The notes beneath the pieces were generated by a model. The model was not told the origin of the DNA. It did not search any database and saw only the letters and a program-made list of their open reading frames with translations. Positions 34,941-42,388 of a DNA stretch of 64,000 bases are shown one piece after another (position 1 is the stretch's first letter; each line of letters opens with the position of its first letter). The DNA is taken from NCBI RefSeq assembly GCF_018476525.1, contig NZ_JAHCST010000023.1:60152-124151 (forward strand). Reading direction: 5' to 3'. A program made the translations under genes and the position numbers. The DNA comes from Acrocarpospora catenulata. Lineage in GTDB: Bacteria > Actinomycetota > Actinomycetes > Streptosporangiales > Streptosporangiaceae.

Positions 34941-35669
34941 ATGACCTTGGTGGAGATAGAGGCCGGTCTTGAGCGCCAGCGCGGCGTGCTCGACCTGCAG
35001 AGCATTGTCGAGTCGGCCGCCGAGTTCCTGGCGGACGCGCCCGCCCGGGAGATCATCCGCTGGGCCGCGGCCACCTTCGGGGACCGTCTCTGTCTCACCT
35101 CCTCGATGAGCGACGCGTTGCTGATCGACCTGGTCAGCCGGGTCAAGCCGGGGGTGGACGTGTTGTTCATCGACACCGGTTACCACTTCGTGGAGACCAT
35201 CGGCACCCGGGACGCGGTTCAGGCCGTGTATCCGGTCAACGTGATCAACGTGACGCCGTCCCGTACGGTGGCCGAGCAGGAACGCGACCTCGGTCCCCGG
35301 CTGTATGGGCGCAACCCCGACCTCTGCTGCTACCTGCGCAAGGTGGAGCCGTTGAACCGGGCGCTCGAACCGTACCTGGCCTGGGTTTCCGGGATTCGGC
35401 GGGATGAGTCGCCGACCCGGGCGGGGACCAAGGTGGTGGAGTGGGACGCCAAGCGGCAGATGGTCAAGGTGAATCCGATCGCCTCGTGGACCCAGGAGGA
35501 TGTGGACAACTACATCGCCGACAACGGGATCCTGATCAATCCGCTGCACTACGACAACTACCCCTCCATCGGCTGCGCGCCCTGCACCCGCCAGGTCGCT
35601 CCCGGTGAGGATCCGCGCTCCGGCCGCTGGTCGGGCCTTGGAAAGATCGAATGCGGCATTCACCTGTAA
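34941..35669 (+). CDS. cysH: Adenylyl-sulfate (APS/PAPS) reductase
   Basis: Enzyme of 242 aa that reduces activated sulfate to sulfite with thioredoxin. Two cysteine pairs, CCYLRKVEPL near residue 131 and IGCAPCTRQV near residue 215, are the [4Fe-4S] ligands typical of the bacterial APS-reductase form. The C-terminal ECGIHL carries the catalytic Cys. The ATG at 34941 is chosen for AGGAG 7 nt upstream; ATG 34920 lacks one. The next gene starts 19 nt before this stop. Confidence 0.94.
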   Translation: MTLVEIEAGLERQRGVLDLQSIVESAAEFLADAPAREIIRWAAATFGDRLCLTSSMSDALLIDLVSRVKPGVDVLFIDTGYHFVETIGTRDAVQAVYPVNVINVTPSRTVAEQERDLGPRLYGRNPDLCCYLRKVEPLNRALEPYLAWVSGIRRDESPTRAGTKVVEWDAKRQMVKVNPIASWTQEDVDNYIADNGILINPLHYDNYPSIGCAPCTRQVAPGEDPRSGRWSGLGKIECGIHL

Positions 35670-36394
35670 ATCCTCTTGGTCCTCCGCTGGTGGCGGTGGC
35701 CCACGGGTCCCGTGACCCGCGCGCCGCCGCCGTGGTGGAGGATCTGCTCGACGGGGTACGGCTGGCGCGCCCTCACCTCGACGTCCGCACGGCCTACCTG
35801 GATCACGCTCCGCCCACGCTGCCCGCCGCTTTGGCCCCCCTGGAGGCGGCGGTGGTGGTTCCGCTGCTCCTCACGGCCGCCTACCACAGCCGAGTGGACA
35901 TCCCGGGCGCACTACGCGAAGCCCCGCCTCTGCTGGATGTCCGCGTGGGAGACACCCTCGGTCCCGACGCGCTCCTGCTGGCGGCCCTGGAACGACGCCT
36001 CCAGGAGGCCGGTATCTCTCCCGGCGACCCCGACACGGCGATCGTCCTGGTCTCGGCCGGCTCCAGCAACAGACAGGCCAACCAGACCGTCGCCCGCCTG
36101 GCCGCCACCTGGCCCCGCCCCTGGGGGGCGGTCCGCACGGCCTACGCCTCGGCGGGCTCCCCCACACCCGCGGAGGCGGTGACCCGGCTACTCCACGCGG
36201 GCGCGCCACGGGTGGTGGTCGCTCCTTACCTGCTCGCCCCGGGCTACTTCGCCGACAAGGTAACCCTGGAAACCCGCGCGGCCGGAGCCCACACCGTGTC
36301 CGGAGTCCTGGGCGCGGCACCGGAACTGATCCAACTGGTACTCAAGCGCTACGACGAGGCGTTGCTACGGGACCGGGTGTCGCTACCCGCGTAG
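35651..36394 (+). CDS. Sirohydrochlorin chelatase (CbiX/SirB-like)
   Basis: Protein of 247 aa that inserts iron into sirohydrochlorin to make siroheme, the cofactor of the upstream sulfite reductase. It has two tandem CbiX-type halves. The first starts VAVAHGSRDPRAAAVVEDLL with the metal-site His, followed by VVVPLLLTAAYHSRVDIP with the second His. The C-terminal half is YLLAPGYFADKV. It overlaps cysH by 19 nt and ends the operon. Cobalt chelatase activity is possible but the context favours iron. Confidence 0.88.
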   Translation: MRHSPVNPLGPPLVAVAHGSRDPRAAAVVEDLLDGVRLARPHLDVRTAYLDHAPPTLPAALAPLEAAVVVPLLLTAAYHSRVDIPGALREAPPLLDVRVGDTLGPDALLLAALERRLQEAGISPGDPDTAIVLVSAGSSNRQANQTVARLAATWPRPWGAVRTAYASAGSPTPAEAVTRLLHAGAPRVVVAPYLLAPGYFADKVTLETRAAGAHTVSGVLGAAPELIQLVLKRYDEALLRDRVSLPA

Positions 36395-36465
36395 GCACAG
36401 CCCTCATCCTCCTCAAAAGGGGACACGGAAGTGGGTTGGTTGATTGCCGTGGCACTCCCACCCTT

Positions 36466-36503
36466 GCGACCTCCGGGTCCGGGCCCGGCTGCGCCGGGGT
36501 GGG
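36466..36503 (+). repeat. Small hairpin repeat, copy 5
   Basis: GCGACCTCCGGGTCCGGG then CCCGGCTGCGCCGGGGTGGG, between the convergent chelatase and DUF1707 genes, 16 kb from the other copies. It may also act as a terminator here. Confidence 0.45.
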
Positions 36504-36505
36504 GG

Positions 36506-37255
36506 TTACCAGCGGGAGGGGTCGGTTGGGGGCTGGGTGGGGCGGTGGATGTTCTGCCAGGCGGTGTGGGCGTCGCGGAGGGCGCCGTGGGTGGGGTCGC
36601 CGAGTTCGCGTTCGGCCTGGCGGCGGCGGTCCAGCCACCATTCGGTCCAGGCGCCGAGAGCGCGTTTGATGGGCTCAGCCTGGGAGTCGCCGATGACCTT
36701 GATCTCGGCCATCACCATGTTGGCCCGGATCCGGACCACCGGCACGTTCTGCCCGGGCGGCGCCTCCAGCACCTTGACCTTCTTCTCGCTCATCACGTTC
36801 AGACCGCTGAGCTCCACGTCCACGCCATCGGGAACGATGATCTTCACCGAGCCCATCACGCAGTTGATCAGAAGATCGACCTCGTTCCCCCGGACCTCGG
36901 CCTCACGCAGGTCCAGCAGCACCTCGCCCATCACGCAGGCGACGCCGACCTCCTGGTCGATGCGCCACTTGCCGCGCCGCTTGTGGTTGCCCATCACGGT
37001 GACGTACCAGCGGCGCGCACGCCCGGACGGCCTGGGGGCGGGGATGAAGGGGGCGGCGGCCGGCTGGTTCACACCGTTCGGGAGGTCGGTGGTGAGCTGC
37101 GCGAGCTCGGCCTGGGTCCGGGCCAGGTAGGCGGCCTCGGTCCGCTCGGTGAGCTCGGCCAGCGTCAGACGGCCCTCGGCTGACGCGTCGCGCAACCGCT
37201 CGACCACGGCCTCGCGCTCCGCGTCCGACGCGCGCATCGCGCCTGAATTGTCCAT
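36506..37255 (-). CDS. DUF1707 protein with LiaF-like C-terminal domain
   Basis: Protein of 249 aa. Residues about 6-60 form the DUF1707 domain (MRASDAEREAVVERLRDA then GRLTLAELTERTEAAYLARTQ). Residues about 110-190 form a beta-helical cell-wall-active-antibiotic-response/DUF2154-like domain (VMGEVLLDLREAEVRGNEVD, VMGSVKIIVPDG). The family is common in actinomycetes; DUF1707 resembles SHOCT-type interaction domains and no precise role is known. The ATG at 37255 begins the conserved domain. A tail rich in Trp and charged residues follows. Confidence 0.82.
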   Translation of the reverse strand: MDNSGAMRASDAEREAVVERLRDASAEGRLTLAELTERTEAAYLARTQAELAQLTTDLPNGVNQPAAAPFIPAPRPSGRARRWYVTVMGNHKRRGKWRIDQEVGVACVMGEVLLDLREAEVRGNEVDLLINCVMGSVKIIVPDGVDVELSGLNVMSEKKVKVLEAPPGQNVPVVRIRANMVMAEIKVIGDSQAEPIKRALGAWTEWWLDRRRQAERELGDPTHGALRDAHTAWQNIHRPTQPPTDPSRW

Positions 37256-37308
37256 ACCCTCGAATCTAACCCGGGGAGGGCGCGGGATCGCTCCTCCCCA
37301 GGGAGGAT

Positions 37309-37989
37309 TCATCCCTCCTGTTCGCCACCGTCACCGGTCTGATCGCTGACGAGCCGTCCCGCCCAGCGGGCCTCCACCTCGGCGAGGGCGGCGTCGTTCA
37401 GCCCGTACGTGGTGAGGACCAGCATCGCGGCGCCGCTGCTCCGCCCGGCCACCAGCAGCCCGTCCCCCCACTCCCGGACGGTGACGCCGAGCTGGTTGGC
37501 CGAGCGGTACCAGATCTCCCCGGTGAGGCCCTCCAGCGCGTACGAACCGGAGTCCGCCGAGAGGGCGGACAGGCCGGTGATCGCGAAGGCGTCCCCCGCG
37601 CCGGAGTGGAAGACCGTGCGGCGCTCCTCCCCCGGATGGTGCTCCAGCGCGAACCTGAGCTGCTGGAGGAAGGTGATCCAGCCCTCGTTGACGTCGTCGT
37701 AGTAGGCGTCCCACTCCGGGTTGGCCCCCTTCGGCGCCCGGGTCAGCCTGATCCGGGTTGCCCCGCCGAGATCGGTCAGCTCGAACAGGTCCCCGCTGCC
37801 CAGGCGGAGCCAGTGCTCCTCCGCCGACTCGGTGGCGTCCTGCGCGTAGATGATCTCGATTTCCTTGTCCAGCCCGTCGTAGTGCCAGCCGTGCCAGCGC
37901 CGGATCTCCTCCGGATCGCGCAGTGCCCGCCAGACCGCGTCGACGGGCGCGGCGACGGTGACCTCGACGGTGAAGGGTTCCTCGCTCAT
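37309..37989 (-). CDS. SRPBCC/AHSA1-like protein
   Basis: Protein of 226 aa. The N-terminal 140 residues are a START-like hydrophobic-pocket domain (VEVTVAAPVDAVWRALRDPE, EGWITFLQQLRFALEHHPGE). The rest is a shorter module of unknown type. It is translationally coupled to the upstream ArsR-family regulator gene (ATGA overlap). ArsR-AHSA1 pairs are frequent in actinomycetes, where the pair is thought to respond to a small hydrophobic molecule, but no ligand is established. Confidence 0.83.
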   Translation of the reverse strand: MSEEPFTVEVTVAAPVDAVWRALRDPEEIRRWHGWHYDGLDKEIEIIYAQDATESAEEHWLRLGSGDLFELTDLGGATRIRLTRAPKGANPEWDAYYDDVNEGWITFLQQLRFALEHHPGEERRTVFHSGAGDAFAITGLSALSADSGSYALEGLTGEIWYRSANQLGVTVREWGDGLLVAGRSSGAAMLVLTTYGLNDAALAEVEARWAGRLVSDQTGDGGEQEG

Positions 37990-38567
37990 GATCGCTCTCC
38001 TCGGGGCTCGGCCGGCGCGGGATGCCCCCCGGCCACCAGCCGGTAGCGGCGCCCGCCGGGGGTGTCGAACCGGGCGGCCACCTCGGCGACGGCCGCGGCC
38101 AGCTGGTCGGTGAACTCGTGCACGTCGCCGGGTTCGGCGAACCGGACCTCGGCCTCCAGGGTGAAGGTGAGCAGCCGCACGCCCTGCCGCTCGGCGTTGG
38201 CGCTCATCCGGGCCACTTCCCGGACCGTGCCGGCGGCCACCTCGACCAGGTGCTCGGCGGCGTGCCGGTCCGCGATCGCGGTGAACGTCTCGTTGAGCAC
38301 CCCGGGGTCGACCAGAAAGGCCGAGGCGGTGGCCCGCATCAGCCGCTCCACACAACCACGCCGGGGCCGCTCCTCAACCAGCTCGATCAGCCCGGCCTGC
38401 TCCAGCACCTTGAAGTGGTAGCCGACCCGCTGCCGGGGCAGCCCGAGCTCGGCGGCCACCTGGGCGGCGGAGGCGGGCTCGCGCAGGCGCTCCAGGATCC
38501 GGCGGCGCGGCGGCGACAGCGCCACCCGCACCCGCTCCGGTTCGTCCACCAACGCCAGCTCGGCCAC
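37986..38567 (-). CDS. ArsR-family transcriptional regulator
   Basis: Winged-helix regulator of 193 aa. The helix-turn-helix is PASAAQVAAELGLPRQRVGY followed by HFKVLEQAGLIELVEER (residues about 31-70). No metal-binding Cys motif is seen, so it is not a classical metal sensor. GTG start at 38567. It is the first gene of a two-gene operon with the SRPBCC protein. A near-palindromic GACA...TGTC sequence 19 nt upstream is a plausible autoregulatory site. Confidence 0.88.
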   Translation of the reverse strand: MAELALVDEPERVRVALSPPRRRILERLREPASAAQVAAELGLPRQRVGYHFKVLEQAGLIELVEERPRRGCVERLMRATASAFLVDPGVLNETFTAIADRHAAEHLVEVAAGTVREVARMSANAERQGVRLLTFTLEAEVRFAEPGDVHEFTDQLAAAVAEVAARFDTPGGRRYRLVAGGHPAPAEPRGERS

Positions 38568-38585
38568 ACCCGCATCGTGCCATTA

Positions 38586-38601
38586 GACAAAATAATCTGT
38601 C
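38586..38601. promoter_or_regulatory. Candidate ArsR autoregulatory operator
   Basis: GACAAAATAATCTGTC is an imperfect palindrome (12 of 16 positions symmetric) in an AT-rich island just upstream of the regulator gene. On the minus strand TTGACA overlaps it and could be the -35 element. Confidence 0.4.
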
Positions 38602-38643
38602 AATTACGCCCGCGCCGACGGCGACCACGGCCGTACTGAGATC

Positions 38644-39528
38644 TCAGGGACCGGACAGCGCGGGCGCGGCGGTCAGCAGGTCGGTGGCCAGCGCCTGATC
38701 ACCCGCCACCTCCCAGGTGAAACCGTCCCCCCGGCCGCCCAGCAGGAAGCAGAACGCGGTCACGTCGCAGGTGAGCGAGACGTCCGTGGTCTCCCCCTGG
38801 TACGCCCCCGCCACGTGCGCCACGTCCAGCGGCATGTACCAGTCGCCGCCCCCGGAACCGGTCAGCGTGAGCCGCACCGAACGGGTGGTCGCCTCGAAGC
38901 CGGACAGCAGCATGGTCCACGGGACCAGCCGAACACAGAAGTCGGCCGTCGGGTGGACGTGGGTGGCGATCGGAAGCGGCAGCCGTACCCCCGCGACCTT
39001 GGCCGCGTCGTCGGTGTGGATCCAGGTCTCCAGCATCCGGGCCAGCACGTGGTCGCGGACCGCGAACGGCACCCCACCCGGCTGCACGACCCGGTCCGGG
39101 TCCACCTCGGCCAGCCGCGCGCAGAGCAGGTCGGCCTGCTCCCGCCAGATCCGCCGGGTCTCGTCCACCGGGCGGTCCTGCCCGTACTCCTGGAGCTCCC
39201 GGGTCCGGGCCAGCGCCTCGTCGACGCCGATCGGCGGGCCCAGCACGGACGCGCCCACGGCGGCGGCCAGCAGGCTGTCCTTGGCCGCCAAGTGGGCGAC
39301 CAGCTCGCGCAGGTTCCAGCCTTCGACGATCTCCTCGTCCCACCGGGCGGCTGAGGCCAGCAGGGCGTCCATGGCGGCCACCCGTCCCGCGTACGGCGCG
39401 GCCCAGGCGGGACCGGCCGGGGCGGGGCGGCGGCGCGCCGACGCGGCGGCCAGCAGACGGGACCGGGAGCCGGGGACCTCGGTGGCCTGCTCGGCCAGCG
39501 CGTCCAGGAAAAGACGTTCGACGCTCAT
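38644..39528 (-). CDS. DinB/maleylpyruvate isomerase-type protein, putative anti-sigma factor
   Basis: Protein of 294 aa. The N-terminal four-helix bundle carries the metal-site triad of the mycothiol-dependent maleylpyruvate isomerase family: His in RELVAHLAAKD and Glu and His in MLETWIHTDDA. The C-terminal 100 residues form an SCP2-like or related beta domain. The start ATG overlaps the stop of the ECF sigma gene (TGATG), so both are made together. This pairing suggests it regulates that sigma factor, or is its thiol-dependent sensor. No anti-sigma zinc motif (HxxxCxxC) is present. Confidence 0.75.
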   Translation of the reverse strand: MSVERLFLDALAEQATEVPGSRSRLLAAASARRRPAPAGPAWAAPYAGRVAAMDALLASAARWDEEIVEGWNLRELVAHLAAKDSLLAAAVGASVLGPPIGVDEALARTRELQEYGQDRPVDETRRIWREQADLLCARLAEVDPDRVVQPGGVPFAVRDHVLARMLETWIHTDDAAKVAGVRLPLPIATHVHPTADFCVRLVPWTMLLSGFEATTRSVRLTLTGSGGGDWYMPLDVAHVAGAYQGETTDVSLTCDVTAFCFLLGGRGDGFTWEVAGDQALATDLLTAAPALSGP

Positions 39529-40073
39529 CACCGCTCCCCAAGTGATTCGGCCAGTTTACGCAGACCGAGGCGGATGCGGGTCTTGGCGGTGCCCTCCGGG
39601 ATGCCGAGGTCCTCGGCCACCTGGCGGTAGGTGCGCCCCCCGTAGTAGGCCAGCTCGATCACCTGGCGCAGCCCGTCCGGCAAGGCGACCACCGCCGCTC
39701 GGACCCGGAGCGCCTCGTCGGCGTCGAGCACGGTCTCCGCGAGCTCCGCCGGGGGCTCGTAGACGCGGGGGCCGAGCACGGTGGCCTTGCGCCGTTCCTC
39801 GCTCCGTACGTGGTCCACCGCGCGGCGGTGCGCGATGGTGGCCAGCCAGGCGCGCAGGCTGCCCCGGTCCGGGTCGAAGGCCAGCGGACGCTCCCAGAAG
39901 GTCACGAAGACTTCCTGGGCGATGTCCTCGGCGACCGCCCGGTCCCTGGTGACCCTGGCCACGAGGCCGAAGATGAGTGCGGCGTAGCGGTCGTAGATCT
40001 CGCCGAGGGCGTCCTCGTCCCCGCCCACGACGCGCTGGTGGAGCAGGCGGTCGTCGGCAACCGGCGCCTCCAC
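39528..40073 (-). CDS. ECF RNA polymerase sigma factor (SigK/RpoE-like)
   Basis: Sigma factor of 181 aa with region 2 (GEIYDRYAALIFGLVARVTR, DIAQEVFVTFWERP) and region 4 (LPDGLRQVIELAYYGGRTYR then QVAEDLGIPEGTAKTRIRLG). GTG 40073 is chosen because AGGGAGG lies 5 nt upstream; GTG 40079 abuts it. The downstream gene encodes its probable partner. The promoter region (40074-40187) is shared with the divergent acyl-CoA dehydrogenase gene. Confidence 0.9.
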   Translation of the reverse strand: MEAPVADDRLLHQRVVGGDEDALGEIYDRYAALIFGLVARVTRDRAVAEDIAQEVFVTFWERPLAFDPDRGSLRAWLATIAHRRAVDHVRSEERRKATVLGPRVYEPPAELAETVLDADEALRVRAAVVALPDGLRQVIELAYYGGRTYRQVAEDLGIPEGTAKTRIRLGLRKLAESLGER

Positions 40074-40187
40074 GTACACCTCCCTGTGAACATCATCCGC
40101 GCGACCTGAGCATCGCACTTTCCGGGCTGTGCACGTGAGATGTTTCGGGTGACATGTTGAGATGGATTTATCGTGAGGAGTCCGGAA

Positions 40188-41801
40188 ATGAACCACATTG
40201 TCATGAATCAGCCGCCGCCGTACACGGGCCACGACGTTTCCGCCGATCCCGGCCTGCTCGCCGCGCTCGACCGCGAGGGCGCCGGCTGGGCCGGGGAGGA
40301 GCTGGCGCGGCTCGGCGTGCTGGCGGGATCCGCCCAGGCGCAGGAGTGGGGGCGGCTGGCCAACGAGTACCCGCCGGTGCTGCGGACCCATGACCGGTAC
40401 GGCAACCGCGTCGACGAGGTGGAGTTCCATCCGGCCTGGCACTCGCTGATGACGGTCGCCGTGGAGCACGGGCTGCACGCCGCGCCGTGGGCGTCGGCAC
40501 GTCCCGGCGCGCACGTGGCCCGGGCGGCCAAGTTCTTCGTGTGGTCCCAGGTGGAGGCCGGGCACGGGTGCCCGATCTCGATGACGTACGCCTCGGTGGC
40601 GGCCCTGCGCCATTCACCCGGCCTGGCCGCGACCTGGGAACCCCTGCTGACCGCCCGCACCTATGACTTCGGGCTCCGCCCCGCCACCGCCAAGCAGGGC
40701 GTGCTCGCCGGCATGGCGATGACCGAGAAGCAGGGCGGCTCCGACGTCCGCGCGGGCACGACCAGGGCCGAGCCCCTGGCCGACGGCACCTACGCCATCA
40801 CCGGCCACAAGTGGTTCAACTCCGCCCCCATGTGCGACGCGTTCCTGGTCCTCGCCCAGGCCCCCGGCGGCCTGTCCTGCTTCCTGCTCCCCCGCGTCCT
40901 CCCCGACGGCACGCGCAACGCGATGCACCTGATGCGGCTGAAGGACAAACTGGGCAACCGCTCCAACGCGTCCGCCGAGGTCGAGTACTCCGGCGCCGTC
41001 GCCCACCTGGTCGGCGAGGAGGGCCGGGGCGTGCAAACCATCATCGACATGGTCAACATGACGCGCCTGGACTGCGTGATCGGCTCCGCCGCCGGCATGC
41101 GCCTCGGCGTCACCCAGGCCCTCCACCACACCCGCCACCGCCACGCCTTCGGCCGCCCCCTCCTCGACCAGCCCCTCATGCGCAACGTCCTGGCCGACCT
41201 CTACCTCGAATCCGAGGCGGCCACCCTGCTCATGATGCGCCTGGCCGGCGCCACCGACCGGGCCCTGTCCGGTTCCCCGTCCGAGGCCCTCTTCCGCCGT
41301 ACGGCCCTGGCCGCCGCCAAGTACTGGATCTGCAAGCGCGCCCCCGCCCACGCCGCCGAAGCCCTCGAATGCCTGGGCGGCAACGGCTACATCGAAGACT
41401 CCTGCCTACCCCGGCTGTTCCGCGAATCCCCGCTCAACGGCATCTGGGAGGGCTCCGGCAACATCGCCGCGCTCGACCTGCTCCGCGCGTTGCGTACCCC
41501 CGAATCCCTCGACGCGTACCTCACCGAGGTGAATCTGGCCGACGACCCCCGCATCGCCACCGCCGTGACCGACCTCTGCAAATCCCTGACCAATCCGGCC
41601 GAATCCGCCGCCCGCCACCTGGCCGAGCAGATGGCCCTCCTCCTCCAGGCGTCCCTCCTCATCCGCCACGCCCCGACCTCCGTCGCCGACGCGTTCTGCG
41701 CCTCCCGTCTGTCGCCCGACCGGAGCACGGCGTACGGGGCCCTCCAGAACATCGACCTGGATGCCCTTATCGGCCAAGCCGGCCACTTGGAGCGGACTTA
41801 A
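40188..41801 (+). CDS. AidB-like acyl-CoA dehydrogenase family protein
   Basis: Flavoprotein of 537 aa, close to E. coli AidB in length. Acyl-CoA dehydrogenase hallmarks include GMAMTEKQGGSDVRAGTTRA near residue 185, the Gly-rich CLGGNGYIEDS near 400, and the AidB-type segment WEGSGNIAALDLLRAL near 421. AidB binds DNA and protects against alkylation; a repair role here is inferred from the family. ATG 40188 has GAGGAG 8 nt upstream. The gene is divergent from the ECF sigma operon. Confidence 0.87.
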   Translation: MNHIVMNQPPPYTGHDVSADPGLLAALDREGAGWAGEELARLGVLAGSAQAQEWGRLANEYPPVLRTHDRYGNRVDEVEFHPAWHSLMTVAVEHGLHAAPWASARPGAHVARAAKFFVWSQVEAGHGCPISMTYASVAALRHSPGLAATWEPLLTARTYDFGLRPATAKQGVLAGMAMTEKQGGSDVRAGTTRAEPLADGTYAITGHKWFNSAPMCDAFLVLAQAPGGLSCFLLPRVLPDGTRNAMHLMRLKDKLGNRSNASAEVEYSGAVAHLVGEEGRGVQTIIDMVNMTRLDCVIGSAAGMRLGVTQALHHTRHRHAFGRPLLDQPLMRNVLADLYLESEAATLLMMRLAGATDRALSGSPSEALFRRTALAAAKYWICKRAPAHAAEALECLGGNGYIEDSCLPRLFRESPLNGIWEGSGNIAALDLLRALRTPESLDAYLTEVNLADDPRIATAVTDLCKSLTNPAESAARHLAEQMALLLQASLLIRHAPTSVADAFCASRLSPDRSTAYGALQNIDLDALIGQAGHLERT

Positions 41802-41850
41802 CGGACCGGCCAATTGATGTACAAGAGTTCCCCAAGGCGGATTCCCTAAC

Positions 41851-41904
41851 TTCACCTGTGCAGAGCCGGTGTGCGGAGGACGCACACCGGTCGGGACAGG
41901 TGAA
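41851..41904 (+). promoter_or_regulatory. Bipartite hairpin in the 5' region of the DUF6220-multicopper oxidase operon
   Basis: Outer arms TTCACCTGT (41851-41859) and ACAGGTGAA (41896-41904) are perfect complements. Inside a 6/5-nt internal loop lies a second perfect 10-bp stem, CCGGTGTGCG (41866-41875) and CGCACACCGG (41881-41890), capped by the purine loop GAGGA. The structure ends 13 nt before the ATG of the next gene. As RNA it could control translation or termination; as DNA it could be an operator. Confidence 0.6.
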
Positions 41905-41917
41905 TGGAAATCACGTC

Positions 41918-42376
41918 ATGAAAATCGTTTACAAGGTCCTCGCCTACCTCATCGCGATCGAGGTCGCCGTGCAGGCGTCGATGGTGGTCCTCGGCGACGC
42001 CGGTCTGTTCGTGTACATCGGAGAGGGCGGCGTGCTCGACAAGGCGACCGCGGAGAGCGGCGCACTGCAGTTCCCCGAGTTCTTCGCCTTCGTGGTCCAC
42101 GGCATCAACGGGATGATGGTCATCCCGGTGATCGCGGTGCTCCTCCTGATCTCCTCGTTCTTCACGAAGATCCCCGGAGCGGTCAAGGCGGCCGGTCTGG
42201 TGGTCGTGCTGGTCGCGCTCCAGGTGACCCTGGGCCTGCTCGGTCACTCGATCACTCCCCTGGGCGCCCTGCACGGCATCAACGCGCTGCTGCTGTTCAC
42301 CGCGGCTCTCTACGCCGCCCGCCGGGGCCGCGCCGCGGTCGTGAGCGCGCCCGCGCAGCCCGTGCACGCCGGCTGA
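41918..42376 (+). CDS. DUF6220 membrane protein
   Basis: Small integral membrane protein of 152 aa with four predicted helices (first IVYKVLAYLIAIEVAVQASM, last LHGINALLLFTAALYAARRG). Conserved His residues in FVVHGINGMM and LGHSITPLGALHGINALL suggest a metal or heme site. It is followed after 12 nt by a multicopper oxidase gene, so the pair probably acts together at the membrane. Specific function unknown. Confidence 0.75.
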   Translation: MKIVYKVLAYLIAIEVAVQASMVVLGDAGLFVYIGEGGVLDKATAESGALQFPEFFAFVVHGINGMMVIPVIAVLLLISSFFTKIPGAVKAAGLVVVLVALQVTLGLLGHSITPLGALHGINALLLFTAALYAARRGRAAVVSAPAQPVHAG

Positions 42377-42388
42377 CCGCACGCGAAC

